Positions 4,622 to 12,366 of a stretch of 17,723 bases of DNA are shown here, in pieces. This stretch comes from JBFXAM01 sp050184295. Lineage in GTDB: Bacteria; Planctomycetota; Phycisphaerae; UBA1845; Fen-1342. The translations under genes and the position numbers were made by a program. The stretch covers positions 1 to 17,723 of the forward strand of contig JBFXAM010000092.1 of the NCBI GenBank assembly GCA_050184295.1, read 5' to 3'. How positions within the stretch are numbered: the stretch's first letter is position 1; each line of letters opens with the position of its first letter. The notes under the pieces were generated by a model. The model was not told the origin of the DNA. It searched no databases and saw only the letters and a list, made by a program, of their open reading frames with translations.

Positions 4622-5854
4622 ATGGCGAGCCTGTATCAGACCGGTGGATCGTGGGCCGTGCAGTACGCCGACGCCGACGGCACGCGGCGAACGGTGCGAC
4701 TCGGCAAGGTGAGCGAGAAGGCCGCAAGAACGACACTCTCGCGCGTCGAAGAGCTGGTCAACGCGAAGGCGGTCGGCGGCGTTCCGGGCCGCGACGTGGC
4801 GCTCTGGCTGGCCGGCGTGGGCGACGTGCTGCATGGCCGGCTCGCACGGGTCGGGCTGGTCGAACCGCGGAAGTCGGCGACGCTGGGAGCGTTCATCGCG
4901 GCGTACAACGCGACCCGCGGCGACTGGTCCGAAGCGGCGCGGGTTCAATACGGGCTGGGCTTCAAAGACGCGCTCAAGCACTTCGGCGAGACGCGGCGGC
5001 TCGACAGCATCCAGCCGGCCGACGTGGACGCATTCCGTGCCGTGCTTGCGGCGCGGTTGAAACCGGCGACGATGCGGAAGCGGTTGAAAATCTTCAAGCA
5101 CGTGATGCAGCGAGCGATTCGCGGCCGGGTGCTGCGTGAGAATCCGGCGGCGCACCTTGCGACAGCGAACGTGAACGATCCGTCGCGGTTGCAGTACATC
5201 GACGCCGAGACGGTGCGGCTGGTCGCTGGCGAGCTGTCGGGGGAAATGCGGCTGCTCGTGCTGCTGGCACGCTTCGCCGGGCTGCGGACGCCGAGCGAGC
5301 ATTACGCGCTGACGTGGGCTGATGTCGATTTTGAGCACGACCGCATGATCGTCCGCGCGCCCAAGACGGGCGGCGTGCGGTACGTGCCGATTCTGGATGA
5401 CGTGCGGGGAGAACTGCTCAAGGCGCACGGCGACGCGGCGACGGGCGCAACGCACGTGTTCGCGCGGCGATTCGCGGTCCCTTACATCCGTCGCGTGACC
5501 GAGCAAGCGATCCTGCGGGCCGGGCTTGTCCAGTGGCCGCGGCTGTATCAGAACCTTCGGGCATCCTTCGCGACGGACTGCGTGCGATCCTTGCCAGCGA
5601 ATCAGGCGGCACTCGTCCTTGGGCATGGGCAGAACGTCGCGGCGCAGAGCTACTGGACGGCGACGGAAGCCGACTTCGGCGCGCTGCAAAAAGCGCTGCG
5701 GCAGACGCACGCGGACGCTGGCGGACGCTCGCACGACGAAACCGCGAACGGCGGGAAATCCCGCACAATTGCGCACACGGGCGCAGATACAAGCAATTCT
5801 AGAATGTCTAAAGTGGGCCCAGCAGGACTCGAACCTGCGACCAGCGGATTATGA
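4622..5854 (+). CDS. Tyrosine recombinase/integrase of the element, 410 aa
   Basis: The integrase catalyses site-specific insertion and excision of the element. Residues 1-50 form an AP2-like arm-type DNA-binding fold (SLYQTGGSWAVQYADADGT). Residues about 86-180 are the SAM-like core-binding domain. Residues about 190-350 are the catalytic domain with R222 (GLRTPSE), K248 (PKTGG), R313 (QNLRAS), H335 (LGHG) and nucleophile Y344 (QSYWTAT). The usual histidine three residues before the second arginine is Q310. AAGGGGA 8 nt before ATG 4622 is a good ribosome binding site. The last 13 residues (VGPAGLEPATSGL) are encoded by the antisense strand of the tRNA gene, and the stop lies in its anticodon loop, which shows that the tRNA is the attachment site. 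Confidence 0.95.
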   Translation: MASLYQTGGSWAVQYADADGTRRTVRLGKVSEKAARTTLSRVEELVNAKAVGGVPGRDVALWLAGVGDVLHGRLARVGLVEPRKSATLGAFIAAYNATRGDWSEAARVQYGLGFKDALKHFGETRRLDSIQPADVDAFRAVLAARLKPATMRKRLKIFKHVMQRAIRGRVLRENPAAHLATANVNDPSRLQYIDAETVRLVAGELSGEMRLLVLLARFAGLRTPSEHYALTWADVDFEHDRMIVRAPKTGGVRYVPILDDVRGELLKAHGDAATGATHVFARRFAVPYIRRVTEQAILRAGLVQWPRLYQNLRASFATDCVRSLPANQAALVLGHGQNVAAQSYWTATEADFGALQKALRQTHADAGGRSHDETANGGKSRTIAHTGADTSNSRMSKVGPAGLEPATSGL

Positions 5855-5860
5855 GTCCGC
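5814..5860 (+). other. Right attachment site (attR) within the tRNA 3' half
   Basis: The integrase frame crosses into the tRNA gene at 5814 and stops at 5852-5854. The shared segment between attL and attR is expected within the T-arm to anticodon-stem region. The exact crossover cannot be set without the left end of the element or an empty site. Confidence 0.6.
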
Positions 5861-5887
5861 AGCTCTAACCGACTGAGCTATGGGCCC
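5814..5887 (-). tRNA. tRNA with CAT anticodon (Met elongator or Ile2)
   Basis: Read on the minus strand, the 74-nt gene folds as a full cloverleaf: acceptor GGGCCCA/TGGGCCC, D-arm GCTC/GAGC, anticodon stem GCGGA/TCCGC with loop CTCATAA, variable TGGTC, T-arm GCAGG-TTCGAGT-CCTGC, discriminator A. CCA is not encoded. The anticodon CAT reads AUG or, if C34 is lysidine-modified, AUA. The sequence gives no definite choice; the acceptor and T-arm look more like tRNA-Ile2. It is the integration target of the element to its left, which preserves an intact gene. Confidence 0.95.
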
Positions 5888-6060
5888 GCACCTGACCGCA
5901 CGACGCCGCGGCTTTCGATCGATCCTACGCCGCGCGACGCGGTTCTCACAGCTCGCAACGCCGCACCCCGCATGACGAGCTCGTCGCTCGCGGCGCGACG
6001 AACGAATCGGTCCTGTGCCGTCCGCAACACGCCGCCGTCGCCGCCGAGCTCGACTCAGAG

Positions 6061-6134
6061 TGGGCGGTAAGGGACTCGAACCCCTGACCCCCTCGGTGTA
6101 AACGAGGTGCTCTAGCCAACTGAGCTAACCGCCC
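6061..6134 (-). tRNA. tRNA-Val (TAC)
   Basis: The minus-strand 74-nt cloverleaf has acceptor GGGCGGT/ACCGCCC, anticodon stem CCTCG/CGAGG with loop TTTACAC (anticodon TAC, valine), T-arm CAGGG-TTCGAGT-CCCTT with one G-T pair, discriminator A and no encoded CCA. It lies 173 bp from the CAT tRNA on the same strand, and the two may be one transcript. Confidence 0.97.
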
Positions 6135-6836
6135 GAACCAGCGCACGCGATCACCCGCGCGTGCGGTCGCCACGTCAAGCCGCCGCATTGCGCCACGGCC
6201 AGTCCGCACCGCAGCAATCGCAATCGCAGCCGCAGCTCGGCGCCTCGGCGCCGTCCGCCACTGATTCTACGCCGGGCGATTCTACGCCGGGCGATGCGCC
6301 TGCCATAGAGCCCGCCACGCGTCGGCGCGGGATCGGCTCACCCCGCGGCGCGGCGCGGCACACACGTGGTTACCCTGTGCCGCGCAGCCGCCGGTGCGTC
6401 AACCGTGCTTGGCGCAGCAGGAGCCGGGTCGTGGTCGCGCTCGATCGGCTCGTCGGAGCGGTCCCGCTTCGCGGCGCCGCAACGAACGCGACCGGCTTCG
6501 CACCGCCGTGCTGGACGCGCCGAAAAAAAAAAGTCCACCCGCGCTGGTCCGTTTCCGCAGCCCGCAACGCGTCGAGGCTGGCATGGTCTGCGGACCGAAT
6601 CGCTCCCCGTTCCGGTATTCGTTTGCAGCGTCATCGCAGATTGCGTTTCGCGTGGTCGCCAGTGGAAATTCGCGGTTTGCGCTCCCTAACGTCAGGCGCT
6701 GCCGAGGAACGCATCGCGCCCCACGCGCGACGGCCGCTCGTCCACACGACCGCGCGCGTGGCGGTCGGAACCGCGCGAGGACGCGCCCGGCACAACCGAG
6801 ATTCGCGGCGCAGAGCCGCTCGATTGGAGATGGAAG
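6135..6836. other. Gene-free stretch of about 700 bp
   Basis: No open frame here has a ribosome binding site or a believable protein composition; those present are arginine-rich shadows on both strands. The stretch contains a 15-bp tandem duplication (6263-6292), a CAATCG/CAGC-rich patch near 6213-6238, and an A10 run at 6523-6532. It separates the tRNA genes from the exported-protein gene at 6837 and presumably holds that gene's promoter, which I could not place. Confidence 0.5.
6263..6292 (+). repeat. 15-bp tandem duplication GATTCTACGCCGGGC x2
   Basis: Two perfect head-to-tail copies lie at 6263-6277 and 6278-6292. A related copy with two mismatches (GATCCTACGCCGCGC) lies at 5921-5935 between the tRNA genes. 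Confidence 0.85.
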
Positions 6837-7619
6837 ATGTCCCGAACGCCCATCTCACGTGACGGAGAGTACTGGAATGAGTATCGCCGCCGCGCGTACC
6901 AGCGCTTCGCCGCCAGCGAGGCGCCTGCCGCCGATTCAACCGCCGGCCGCGCTTCACCGCTCGGCGTCGCGCTCGTCATGCTGCTCGCGCTCGCGCTGGT
7001 CCTGGCGATGAATGACGTGGCGCGCGCCGATTTGCTGTGGGACAACTATCGCACAGCGCCGGACGGGTACGACGGCATCGCCGGCGTCAGCTCCGAACGC
7101 CGCACCGAAGTCAGCGAGAGTTGGGCTGCCGACGACTTCATCCTCGCCGCGCCGGTTCTTGTGCAGGAGCTTCGCTGGATCGGCTTTCGCGACCCGAGCC
7201 GCACGTATCTCGCCGACGTGCTCATCGTCGACGCCGAACTCTCCGCCGTGCTCACGCTCTCCGACCAGGCCTACGGCGCGAGCGTGCTCGGGTCCGCGTT
7301 CGATTTGCAGGTCTATGCCGGCACCGTGGCCATCCCCGATCTCAACCTCCCCGCCGGACGTTACTACGCCGCGGTTCGTCTCGCCGACTCCGATCTCGGC
7401 CGCAACTTCGTGGCCACTACCGGCAATGGCGTGCTGCACGGCGAGACCTTCGCCATCTTCCGCAGCTCGTTCTTCGGGTTTCCCGACTGGGTCGACGCGT
7501 CGAACGCGGTTGACACCGGACCCACCGAACTCGCCTACCAGGTCCACGGCGTCGTCATCCCCGAGCCCGGCGCCGGGTCGCTGCTGCTGATGCTGGCAAT
7601 GGTAGTCAAACGGCGCTGA
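6837..7619 (+). CDS. Exported protein with PEP-CTERM-type C-terminal sorting tail, 260 aa
   Basis: A hydrophobic segment (residues 42-58) followed by DVARA-D gives a signal peptide with a probable cleavage after ARA64, preceded by an unusually long charged n-region of about 41 residues. The mature domain starts ADLLWDNYRTAPDGYDG and is a beta-rich secreted domain (SESWAADDFIL...ELRWIGF) of unknown function. The last 19 residues are PEP, a hydrophobic stretch (GAGSLLLMLAMVV) and KRR, the layout of a PEP-CTERM signal processed by an exosortase or archaeosortase-like enzyme, so the protein is probably anchored or exported to the envelope. GGAG at 6826-6829, 7 nt upstream, supports ATG 6837. An internal ATG at 6978 would give a conventional signal peptide. 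Confidence 0.8.
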   Translation: MSRTPISRDGEYWNEYRRRAYQRFAASEAPAADSTAGRASPLGVALVMLLALALVLAMNDVARADLLWDNYRTAPDGYDGIAGVSSERRTEVSESWAADDFILAAPVLVQELRWIGFRDPSRTYLADVLIVDAELSAVLTLSDQAYGASVLGSAFDLQVYAGTVAIPDLNLPAGRYYAAVRLADSDLGRNFVATTGNGVLHGETFAIFRSSFFGFPDWVDASNAVDTGPTELAYQVHGVVIPEPGAGSLLLMLAMVVKRR

Positions 7620-7655
7620 CGGCGTCATCGGCCCGTCGCGTCCGCGAGGCGGCGT

Positions 7656-9023
7656 TCACGCTCCACCCGGTGGTTGCGCCGCCCCGACGCTGGCTTCGAC
7701 ACTTGAAGCCACGAATTGCTCCAGCCGTCGGACGACATCCGCGAGCAGCTCTGCCGCCCGTTCGTTCGACATGCAGCTCGCGCGATGCACCAGGCTGAGC
7801 TCCAGCCCGCCGCGAAACGTCGTTGGCGCCAGAACGAGCGGCATCGCCGGACCCGGAGGACACGCGCGCACGTAGCGCGTCACCCGACCCATCGACTCCG
7901 CGAAGTCCGTCGTGTTCACGGCGAACGTGCTGACCCCGCCGCTGAGCGGAAAGATCCGCCGCAGGTTCCGCCGCCCGGAGCCGATGAACAACCACGGCAG
8001 CACATGCTGTTGCAGCGTGACACGCAGCGCTGCGAGCGCCAGCGCCGCGGTCGGGTCGGCCTTCAGCGCACCGGTCGCACGCGCGATCGCCGCCAACACG
8101 CGGTCGAACGGCTCGTCGGGTTCGTCGAGCAGGAGCACCATGTCGCCGAGGCACACGCCGAACCAGTTCGCCGCGTCGCTCGGCGCCCAGCGCCGGGCGC
8201 TGAACGCGCTCCCCACGGCGAGCTTTCGGCGTCGCCGGCTGGTGTGTCGATCGGGTGTAAATGCCGCGAGCGCCGTCGCCAGCGCCGCGAGCAGGGCGTC
8301 GTTCAACCCCGCGCCGCGCGCCCGAGCCGCGTTGTGGAGGCGCGTTGCGAACGGCGTCGGGACAGACGAGAACACGACATTCGTTCGGTCGCCGGCCCCG
8401 CGCTCGTCGGGCATCTTGTGCGCGCTTCGCATGCGCCGATGTAATGCGAGCAGCGAGAAGAGCGTACGAATGCGCCCGTTTCGGCGGATCGCGCTGTTCA
8501 GCCAGCGCGTCGCCGCGGGCGCGTTCGTGCACAGGCGCGCTCGCGGCGCGGCGGCGCGCTCGTCGTCGTGCGGCCCGCCGCCGACGCGGTGCAACACGTC
8601 CGCCAGCAGCCGGGCGATCGCGGTCGCGTCGGCCACTCCGTGGTGATAGACGAGCGCCAGCCAGTGATCGTCGTCGTTGGGTGGACACACGACGTTCCAG
8701 CGGAACGGTGCGTGCGGCGCGTTTCCAAACGGCTCGTTCATCTGCTCGTTCAGCAGTTCCCGGATCGTCGCCAGCGGATCGCCGGGTGCCCGCCAGACTC
8801 GCACGTCCGCGCTGGGCTCGCCGGTGAACGCATAGCGATCGCCCGACCGCGGCAGCACGAACTGGGTTACGCCGGCGCGGACCAGCGCGCCGCGGATCGC
8901 CGCTTGCAGGCGCTCGATCCGGCACACGCCGTCGATGCGCAGCAGGTGCGCCGCATTGTACGGGTGAGCGCGCTCCCAGAGCCGCATCGCGCGCTGAAAG
9001 AAGTTGAGCCGCAGCCAGGTCAT
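7656..9023 (-). CDS. Condensation-domain/PapA-like acyltransferase, 455 aa
   Basis: The family transfers acyl or aminoacyl groups through a chloramphenicol-acetyltransferase fold with the active-site motif HHxxxD, seen here as HHGVADA near residue 127. The N-terminal part (LNFFQRAMRLWERAHPYNAAHLLRI) and the second half (AARARGAGLNDALLAALATALAAF, then STFAVNTTDFAESMG) match the condensation-domain architecture of stand-alone members such as PapA-type and wax-ester-synthase-like enzymes. The DFGWG motif of NRPS condensation domains is not evident. No adenylation, carrier or ketosynthase gene is nearby, so it is not part of an obvious NRPS or PKS locus; the substrate is unknown. The start is ATG 9023; a TTG at 9041 would add 6 residues. 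No strong ribosome binding site is visible at either. Confidence 0.7.
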   Translation of the reverse strand: MTWLRLNFFQRAMRLWERAHPYNAAHLLRIDGVCRIERLQAAIRGALVRAGVTQFVLPRSGDRYAFTGEPSADVRVWRAPGDPLATIRELLNEQMNEPFGNAPHAPFRWNVVCPPNDDDHWLALVYHHGVADATAIARLLADVLHRVGGGPHDDERAAAPRARLCTNAPAATRWLNSAIRRNGRIRTLFSLLALHRRMRSAHKMPDERGAGDRTNVVFSSVPTPFATRLHNAARARGAGLNDALLAALATALAAFTPDRHTSRRRRKLAVGSAFSARRWAPSDAANWFGVCLGDMVLLLDEPDEPFDRVLAAIARATGALKADPTAALALAALRVTLQQHVLPWLFIGSGRRNLRRIFPLSGGVSTFAVNTTDFAESMGRVTRYVRACPPGPAMPLVLAPTTFRGGLELSLVHRASCMSNERAAELLADVVRRLEQFVASSVEASVGAAQPPGGA

Positions 9024-9149
9024 CAGCGGCCGCCGCGCCAAGCGCCGACGCCGGGGCGCACGTTGCTCGTCGCCGACCGGCGGCCGCGCCGGCTGCGGGA
9101 GTCGTTTCGTGCCCGCGCATTGTAGGTTTGCCGCGCGAGTTCAACCACG

Positions 9150-9169
9150 CGCGGCGCTCACGCGCCGCG
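9150..9169 (-). terminator. Perfect 8-bp GC hairpin at the end of the methyltransferase gene
   Basis: CGCGGCGC and GCGCCGCG form an 8-bp stem around a 4-nt loop that contains the stop codon of the methyltransferase gene. No T-tract follows, so intrinsic termination is uncertain. Confidence 0.35.
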
Positions 9170-9799
9170 GCGCGATCCCGGCAAGAACCGCCCCGTGCGC
9201 CGGCAGTATTCGCGGTACGAGGCGCCGTAGACCGTGTGCAGGTGACGCTCCTCGTTTCGCGCCTTCAGATTCATGAGCGTGACATGAACGATCGCCAGCA
9301 GCAGCATGACCGCATTCGGAACGGCGACCAGCGTCGCGAGCATGAGCAGAATGCTGAGTGCGTAGATCGGGTGTCGCACGTACGCAAACGGACCGTCCGT
9401 GAACAGCGTGCCGCACTGCTCGGGATCGACCCCCATCCGCCAGTGCTTGCCCATGTGTCGCCAGCACACGATCGACGCCGCAAGGCACGCGACCGCCGCG
9501 CCCGCGGCGAGCAGCCGCATCGCCGGTGCCGCGTACCAGTCGGCGCCCCAGATCGCCAACCATCCGCCCAACCACGCCGAACGCTGCGCCGCGATGAAAG
9601 GCGTCGCGATCCACAGCACGATGAGCGGCGTCCAGACGATCCACATCAACTGCTCGATCCGCTGCGCCGGAACCACGACCCGCCCGACGTGCCGAGTCTT
9701 GCGGCTTACGCGCACGATCATCACCACGACGCAGGCCCAGTAGCAGAGCACCGTCGCACCGACGATCCAGTTCGGCAGCGTGTCCCACGGAAATGGCAT
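9158..9799 (-). CDS. ICMT/PEMT-family integral-membrane methyltransferase, 213 aa
   Basis: The protein has several hydrophobic segments (about residues 10-30, 50-70, 90-110, 145-170) and the C-terminal signature of isoprenylcysteine carboxyl methyltransferase / phospholipid methyltransferase-like proteins: FAYVRHPIYALSILLMLATL (RHP motif), then LKARNEERHLHTVYGASYREY and a basic end. These SAM-dependent enzymes sit in the membrane with the active site at the cytosolic face; the bacterial substrate is usually unknown. ATG 9799 lacks a strong ribosome binding site. A 36-bp gap separates it from the upstream lipoprotein gene on the same strand, so co-transcription is possible. Confidence 0.9.
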   Translation of the reverse strand: MPFPWDTLPNWIVGATVLCYWACVVVMIVRVSRKTRHVGRVVVPAQRIEQLMWIVWTPLIVLWIATPFIAAQRSAWLGGWLAIWGADWYAAPAMRLLAAGAAVACLAASIVCWRHMGKHWRMGVDPEQCGTLFTDGPFAYVRHPIYALSILLMLATLVAVPNAVMLLLAIVHVTLMNLKARNEERHLHTVYGASYREYCRRTGRFLPGSRRGA

Positions 9800-9835
9800 G
9801 TTGCGGAGTGTACCCGAGCCGCGCCCGCCGTTTCG

Positions 9836-10525
9836 CTACGGCGCCGTGTCGCGCGGACACAGTTCTTCCACTCGCGCGATGATCAGTTCGTGCAGCAGGG
9901 CGTTCGATTCGATGTTGAAGTGATCCACCGTCGCAACCTGGTCGCCGAAATTCTCCGGCGTGAGCGGCAGGTTTTCGATGATCGTCCGCGTGTTTCCTTC
10001 TTCCGGCTCCACCGGGTTGCCCGAAAACGCCGACGGAAACTCCTGTCCGAGCACATTCGGCAGGTAGAAGTGCACGCAGCGAACGACGTTTGGCGGAATC
10101 CGCCCCGGATTGGTCGCGTCGATGAGCACGAGCAAGGGAACATCGACGCCCGCCCCGCGAAGCACCTTTGCGGCCTGGATCGCCTCGTCGGCGCCGTAAC
10201 TGTGACCGCCGAGGATGAGCGTTTCGGTGGCGCCTTCCGCGCCGTACTGTCGCGCGAGTTTTTCGGCGGCGTTGCGCCAGTCGGGACCACTGATCGCATC
10301 GGAGTCGTATCCGGCGGCGATCAGCTTGACGTTCAGGTCGTCGAGCCCGGTCGAGAAGATGTCCCACAATCCGCGGACCATCACGATCCGCACGCAGTCG
10401 CGCGGGCTCGCCGCGGGCGATCCGGGAAACCCCGCGTCCGGAAAACCACACCCGCCCGCGAATCCCCACACGAGCGTGGCGGTCAGCGCGACGCGCCACG
10501 TCCGGCAAGCCCCACTCGTCCCCAT
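9836..10525 (-). CDS. Putative alpha/beta-hydrolase lipoprotein, 229 aa
   Basis: A signal peptide ends in a lipobox-like FAGGC (C26), so the protein is probably a membrane-anchored lipoprotein. The body carries the alpha/beta-hydrolase layout: strand VRIVMVRGLWDIFS, nucleophile elbow GGHSYGADE (S109), acid in LLVLIDATNP (D136) and histidine in VDHFNIES (H202). The length fits a small esterase/thioesterase-type hydrolase; the substrate is unknown. GGAGG lies 10 nt before ATG 10525. The frame is open further upstream, but that extension is arginine-rich and passes through a promoter-like site. Confidence 0.75.
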   Translation of the reverse strand: MGTSGACRTWRVALTATLVWGFAGGCGFPDAGFPGSPAASPRDCVRIVMVRGLWDIFSTGLDDLNVKLIAAGYDSDAISGPDWRNAAEKLARQYGAEGATETLILGGHSYGADEAIQAAKVLRGAGVDVPLLVLIDATNPGRIPPNVVRCVHFYLPNVLGQEFPSAFSGNPVEPEEGNTRTIIENLPLTPENFGDQVATVDHFNIESNALLHELIIARVEELCPRDTAP

Positions 10526-10551
10526 GTTGACCACGCCTCCTGCATCGGCAA

Positions 10552-10580
10552 AGTGTAGCGCCCGAAATAGTGTCGGGCAA
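10552..10580 (-). promoter_or_regulatory. Promoter with embedded inverted repeat for the hydrolase lipoprotein gene
   Basis: On the minus strand TTGCCC (10575-10580) and TACACT (10552-10557) are separated by exactly 17 bp, a good sigma-70 layout upstream of ATG 10525. The spacer overlaps the inverted repeat GCCCGA-AATAGTG-TCGGGC (10560-10578), a possible operator. Confidence 0.5.
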
Positions 10581-10824
10581 CGCACTCCTCCGGCGGTTGT
10601 TGCGCTCGCGCGGCCACGATGACCGGTGCGTGCATGCTGCGCCCGATGCGCAGCGGAGCCGGTCGGCGGCGATCCCGCTCCGGTTCCGGCACACGGGGTG
10701 GCGGAGTGTTCTGAGAGTGTTCCCGGAGCGTTGGCCGGCTGAGTCGGGCGGCGGCCTGCACGGCGCCGTGATGAGACGGTGGGCCGTCGTCGGGCGCAGA
10801 TGTCTCGACTCGCGATCGGTCCGC

Positions 10825-11958
10825 TCAGGGGAGTGTGTGCCGCTGGAAGAACTGCCAGACGAGTCGGCTCGCAGAAAAGTCGCGGGCGGTGGGACCGACC
10901 ACGGCGGTTGCGAGGTATTGATCCCCCCCGGGCCACGTGTGTCCGCCGCCGCGAACCGTCACCAGCACGAACACCGGCGTCGCGGGATCCGCCGGCAGCG
11001 CGTACGAAACGCGCTCGGCGCGCGTGCCGTCATCGGGCGCGAGGTCGGCGAGATCGTCGCGCAACGGCGGCGGCAGTTCGCCCCACGTTCGCGTCCACAG
11101 TCGCTCGGTCTCCGCCGCCGAGAGCACGACTCCGCGATCCGTCAGTCCGCCGCCGACCTGCCCGCCGTCGTTCGGACAGATCGGGTCTGCGTCGCCCGCG
11201 ATCACGAACGCGGGAACGGCGCGTGGCGGCCGCGTGCGGCCGAGTGGCGCGCTGAGCAAGGCGGCGACCGGCGCGATCGCGGCGATGCGGTCGCTCAGCT
11301 CGTACGCCAGCCGGAAACACATGTGCCCGCCGTTGGACATCCCGGTGGCGTAGATGCGCGCGGGGTCGACCGCGTAGAGCGTCGCGAGTTCGTCGAGCAG
11401 GTCGCGGACGAACTGCACATCGTCGGCCGTTGCGCCGACTTCGGGCCGCCCGTCGTTCCAGTTTCCCTCCACGCCGTCCGGATACACGAGCAGAAAGCCT
11501 GCGTCGTCCGCAACCGCCCGCAACCCGCTCAGCCGTTCCATCTGCGGGCCGTCGCCGCCGCCGCCGTGCAGCGCCAGCACGACCGGCCGCGGCGCGGACA
11601 AGACACTTTGCGCGGGGGCGCCAGCGAATTGCGGAAACGATTCACGACCGCCGGCACGTGGCGAAGTCGATGCGGGGGCGCCGCTTCGCGCACGTGCTGC
11701 TGCATCGCTGGCCGGCTCGTAGACGCGATAGGTGCGCGCCGCTCCGCCGCTCACGAGCGACCGGACTGCGAAGTCGTCCGCGTTGGTTGGCGCGGTTGTC
11801 GCGGGGCGCTGGCACGCGCCGAGCATGAGCAACAGCGCGGCCGACAGCGCGGACCCGACTCCGGCTGGCGTGCGTGGCACTCGAGCGGGCAGAACCGGAG
11901 GGTCGACGCAATCATCCCCCGCGAGGAACGTACGCGTCGATGGCGACAATAGCCACAT
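10825..11958 (-). CDS. PHB depolymerase/LpqC-type esterase lipoprotein, 377 aa
   Basis: Hydrophobic SALSAALLLMLGAC is a lipoprotein signal with the lipobox LGAC (C49). The enzyme part matches the polyhydroxybutyrate depolymerase / feruloyl-esterase (LpqC, CE1-like) family: oxyanion-hole LHGGGGDG (130-137), nucleophile elbow GMSNGG (S208), acid in GDADP (D258) and histidine in GGGHTWPGG (H340). It probably hydrolyses esters of polymeric or plant-type substrates at the outer side of the membrane; the substrate is not known. A proline- and alanine-rich insert (about residues 85-122) precedes the fold. The start is ATG 11958, with a TATCAT -10-like box at 11991-11996 upstream; a GTG at 11880 would give a more usual signal peptide. 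Confidence 0.85.
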   Translation of the reverse strand: MWLLSPSTRTFLAGDDCVDPPVLPARVPRTPAGVGSALSAALLLMLGACQRPATTAPTNADDFAVRSLVSGGAARTYRVYEPASDAAARARSGAPASTSPRAGGRESFPQFAGAPAQSVLSAPRPVVLALHGGGGDGPQMERLSGLRAVADDAGFLLVYPDGVEGNWNDGRPEVGATADDVQFVRDLLDELATLYAVDPARIYATGMSNGGHMCFRLAYELSDRIAAIAPVAALLSAPLGRTRPPRAVPAFVIAGDADPICPNDGGQVGGGLTDRGVVLSAAETERLWTRTWGELPPPLRDDLADLAPDDGTRAERVSYALPADPATPVFVLVTVRGGGHTWPGGDQYLATAVVGPTARDFSASRLVWQFFQRHTLP

Positions 11959-12366
11959 CCGGACCAGCCCTCGCGTCGTGAGTCATCCCAATGATAACCG
12001 ACCCGACGCACGGGTACGCCCGCTGTGGGCGCGGGCCCCGGTGGAGGCAGGGGGGACGACTCCGCGCGAGCGTACCGGCAACCGCAGTGCCACCGAGAAC
12101 TTCGCGTGCGCTTTCCAGCGTCGTGGATTTCGATTCAACGTAGCGCTCGCGGGGCGCTGCTCCCGGCTGCGGTCGGCGTGCGCCTTCGGTGCGAAGGCAG
12201 GCACGCTCCGCCGGGACGAAACGCCGCAATTCGGGATGAACGATCCCGCGTTACGACCGGCGCCGACAAAAGGTCGACAACGCGCGGCGCACACGGTGCA
12301 GAACGGCGACGTTGCACCCGCAGGACCGGTGCGGCGCCGGTGCTCCGCCTGGCGCGCGACCGTGCT
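11959..12366. other. Gene-free stretch of about 400 bp
   Basis: No believable gene is seen; the open frames on both strands are arginine-rich shadows. A TATCAT box on the minus strand (11991-11996) may belong to the esterase gene promoter. I saw no convincing terminator for the beta-galactosidase gene. Confidence 0.4.

Larger units (their letters stand above)
1..5887 (+). mobile_element. Integrated mobile element, right (integrase-proximal) part; left end outside window
   Basis: All genes from the left edge to the integrase lie on the plus strand, are short, and are often overlapped by a few bases. They include an AlpA-type HTH protein, a terminase-small-subunit-like protein, a Top6A/Spo11-like protein, a Rep-like winged-helix protein with iterons, an XRE regulator and a tyrosine integrase. 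The integrase reading frame enters the 3' half of a tRNA gene, which is the classic right boundary of an element that uses a tRNA 3' end as attB. No second copy of the tRNA 3' end is visible further left, so attL lies outside the window. It could be a prophage, a phage satellite or an integrative plasmid. No capsid, large terminase or conjugation gene is present in this part, so the class is undecided. Confidence 0.8.

Noticed and set aside
4060..5139. Long plus-strand frame of about 360 codons through the iterons
   Set aside because: It is arginine-rich, runs through the repeats, overlaps the XRE and integrase genes in another frame, and has no ribosome binding site.
6175..6363. Minus-strand cysteine-rich ORF (SCGCDCDCCG near its end)
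   Set aside because: It arises from a CAATCG/CAGC simple-sequence patch, overlaps the 15-bp tandem duplication and lacks a ribosome binding site.
6523..6532. A10 run as a minus-strand terminator T-tract
   Set aside because: No stable hairpin was found directly before it on the minus strand, and no gene ends nearby.
9128..10558. Plus-strand frame of 476 codons
   Set aside because: It is arginine- and histidine-rich and antisense to two recognisable minus-strand genes.
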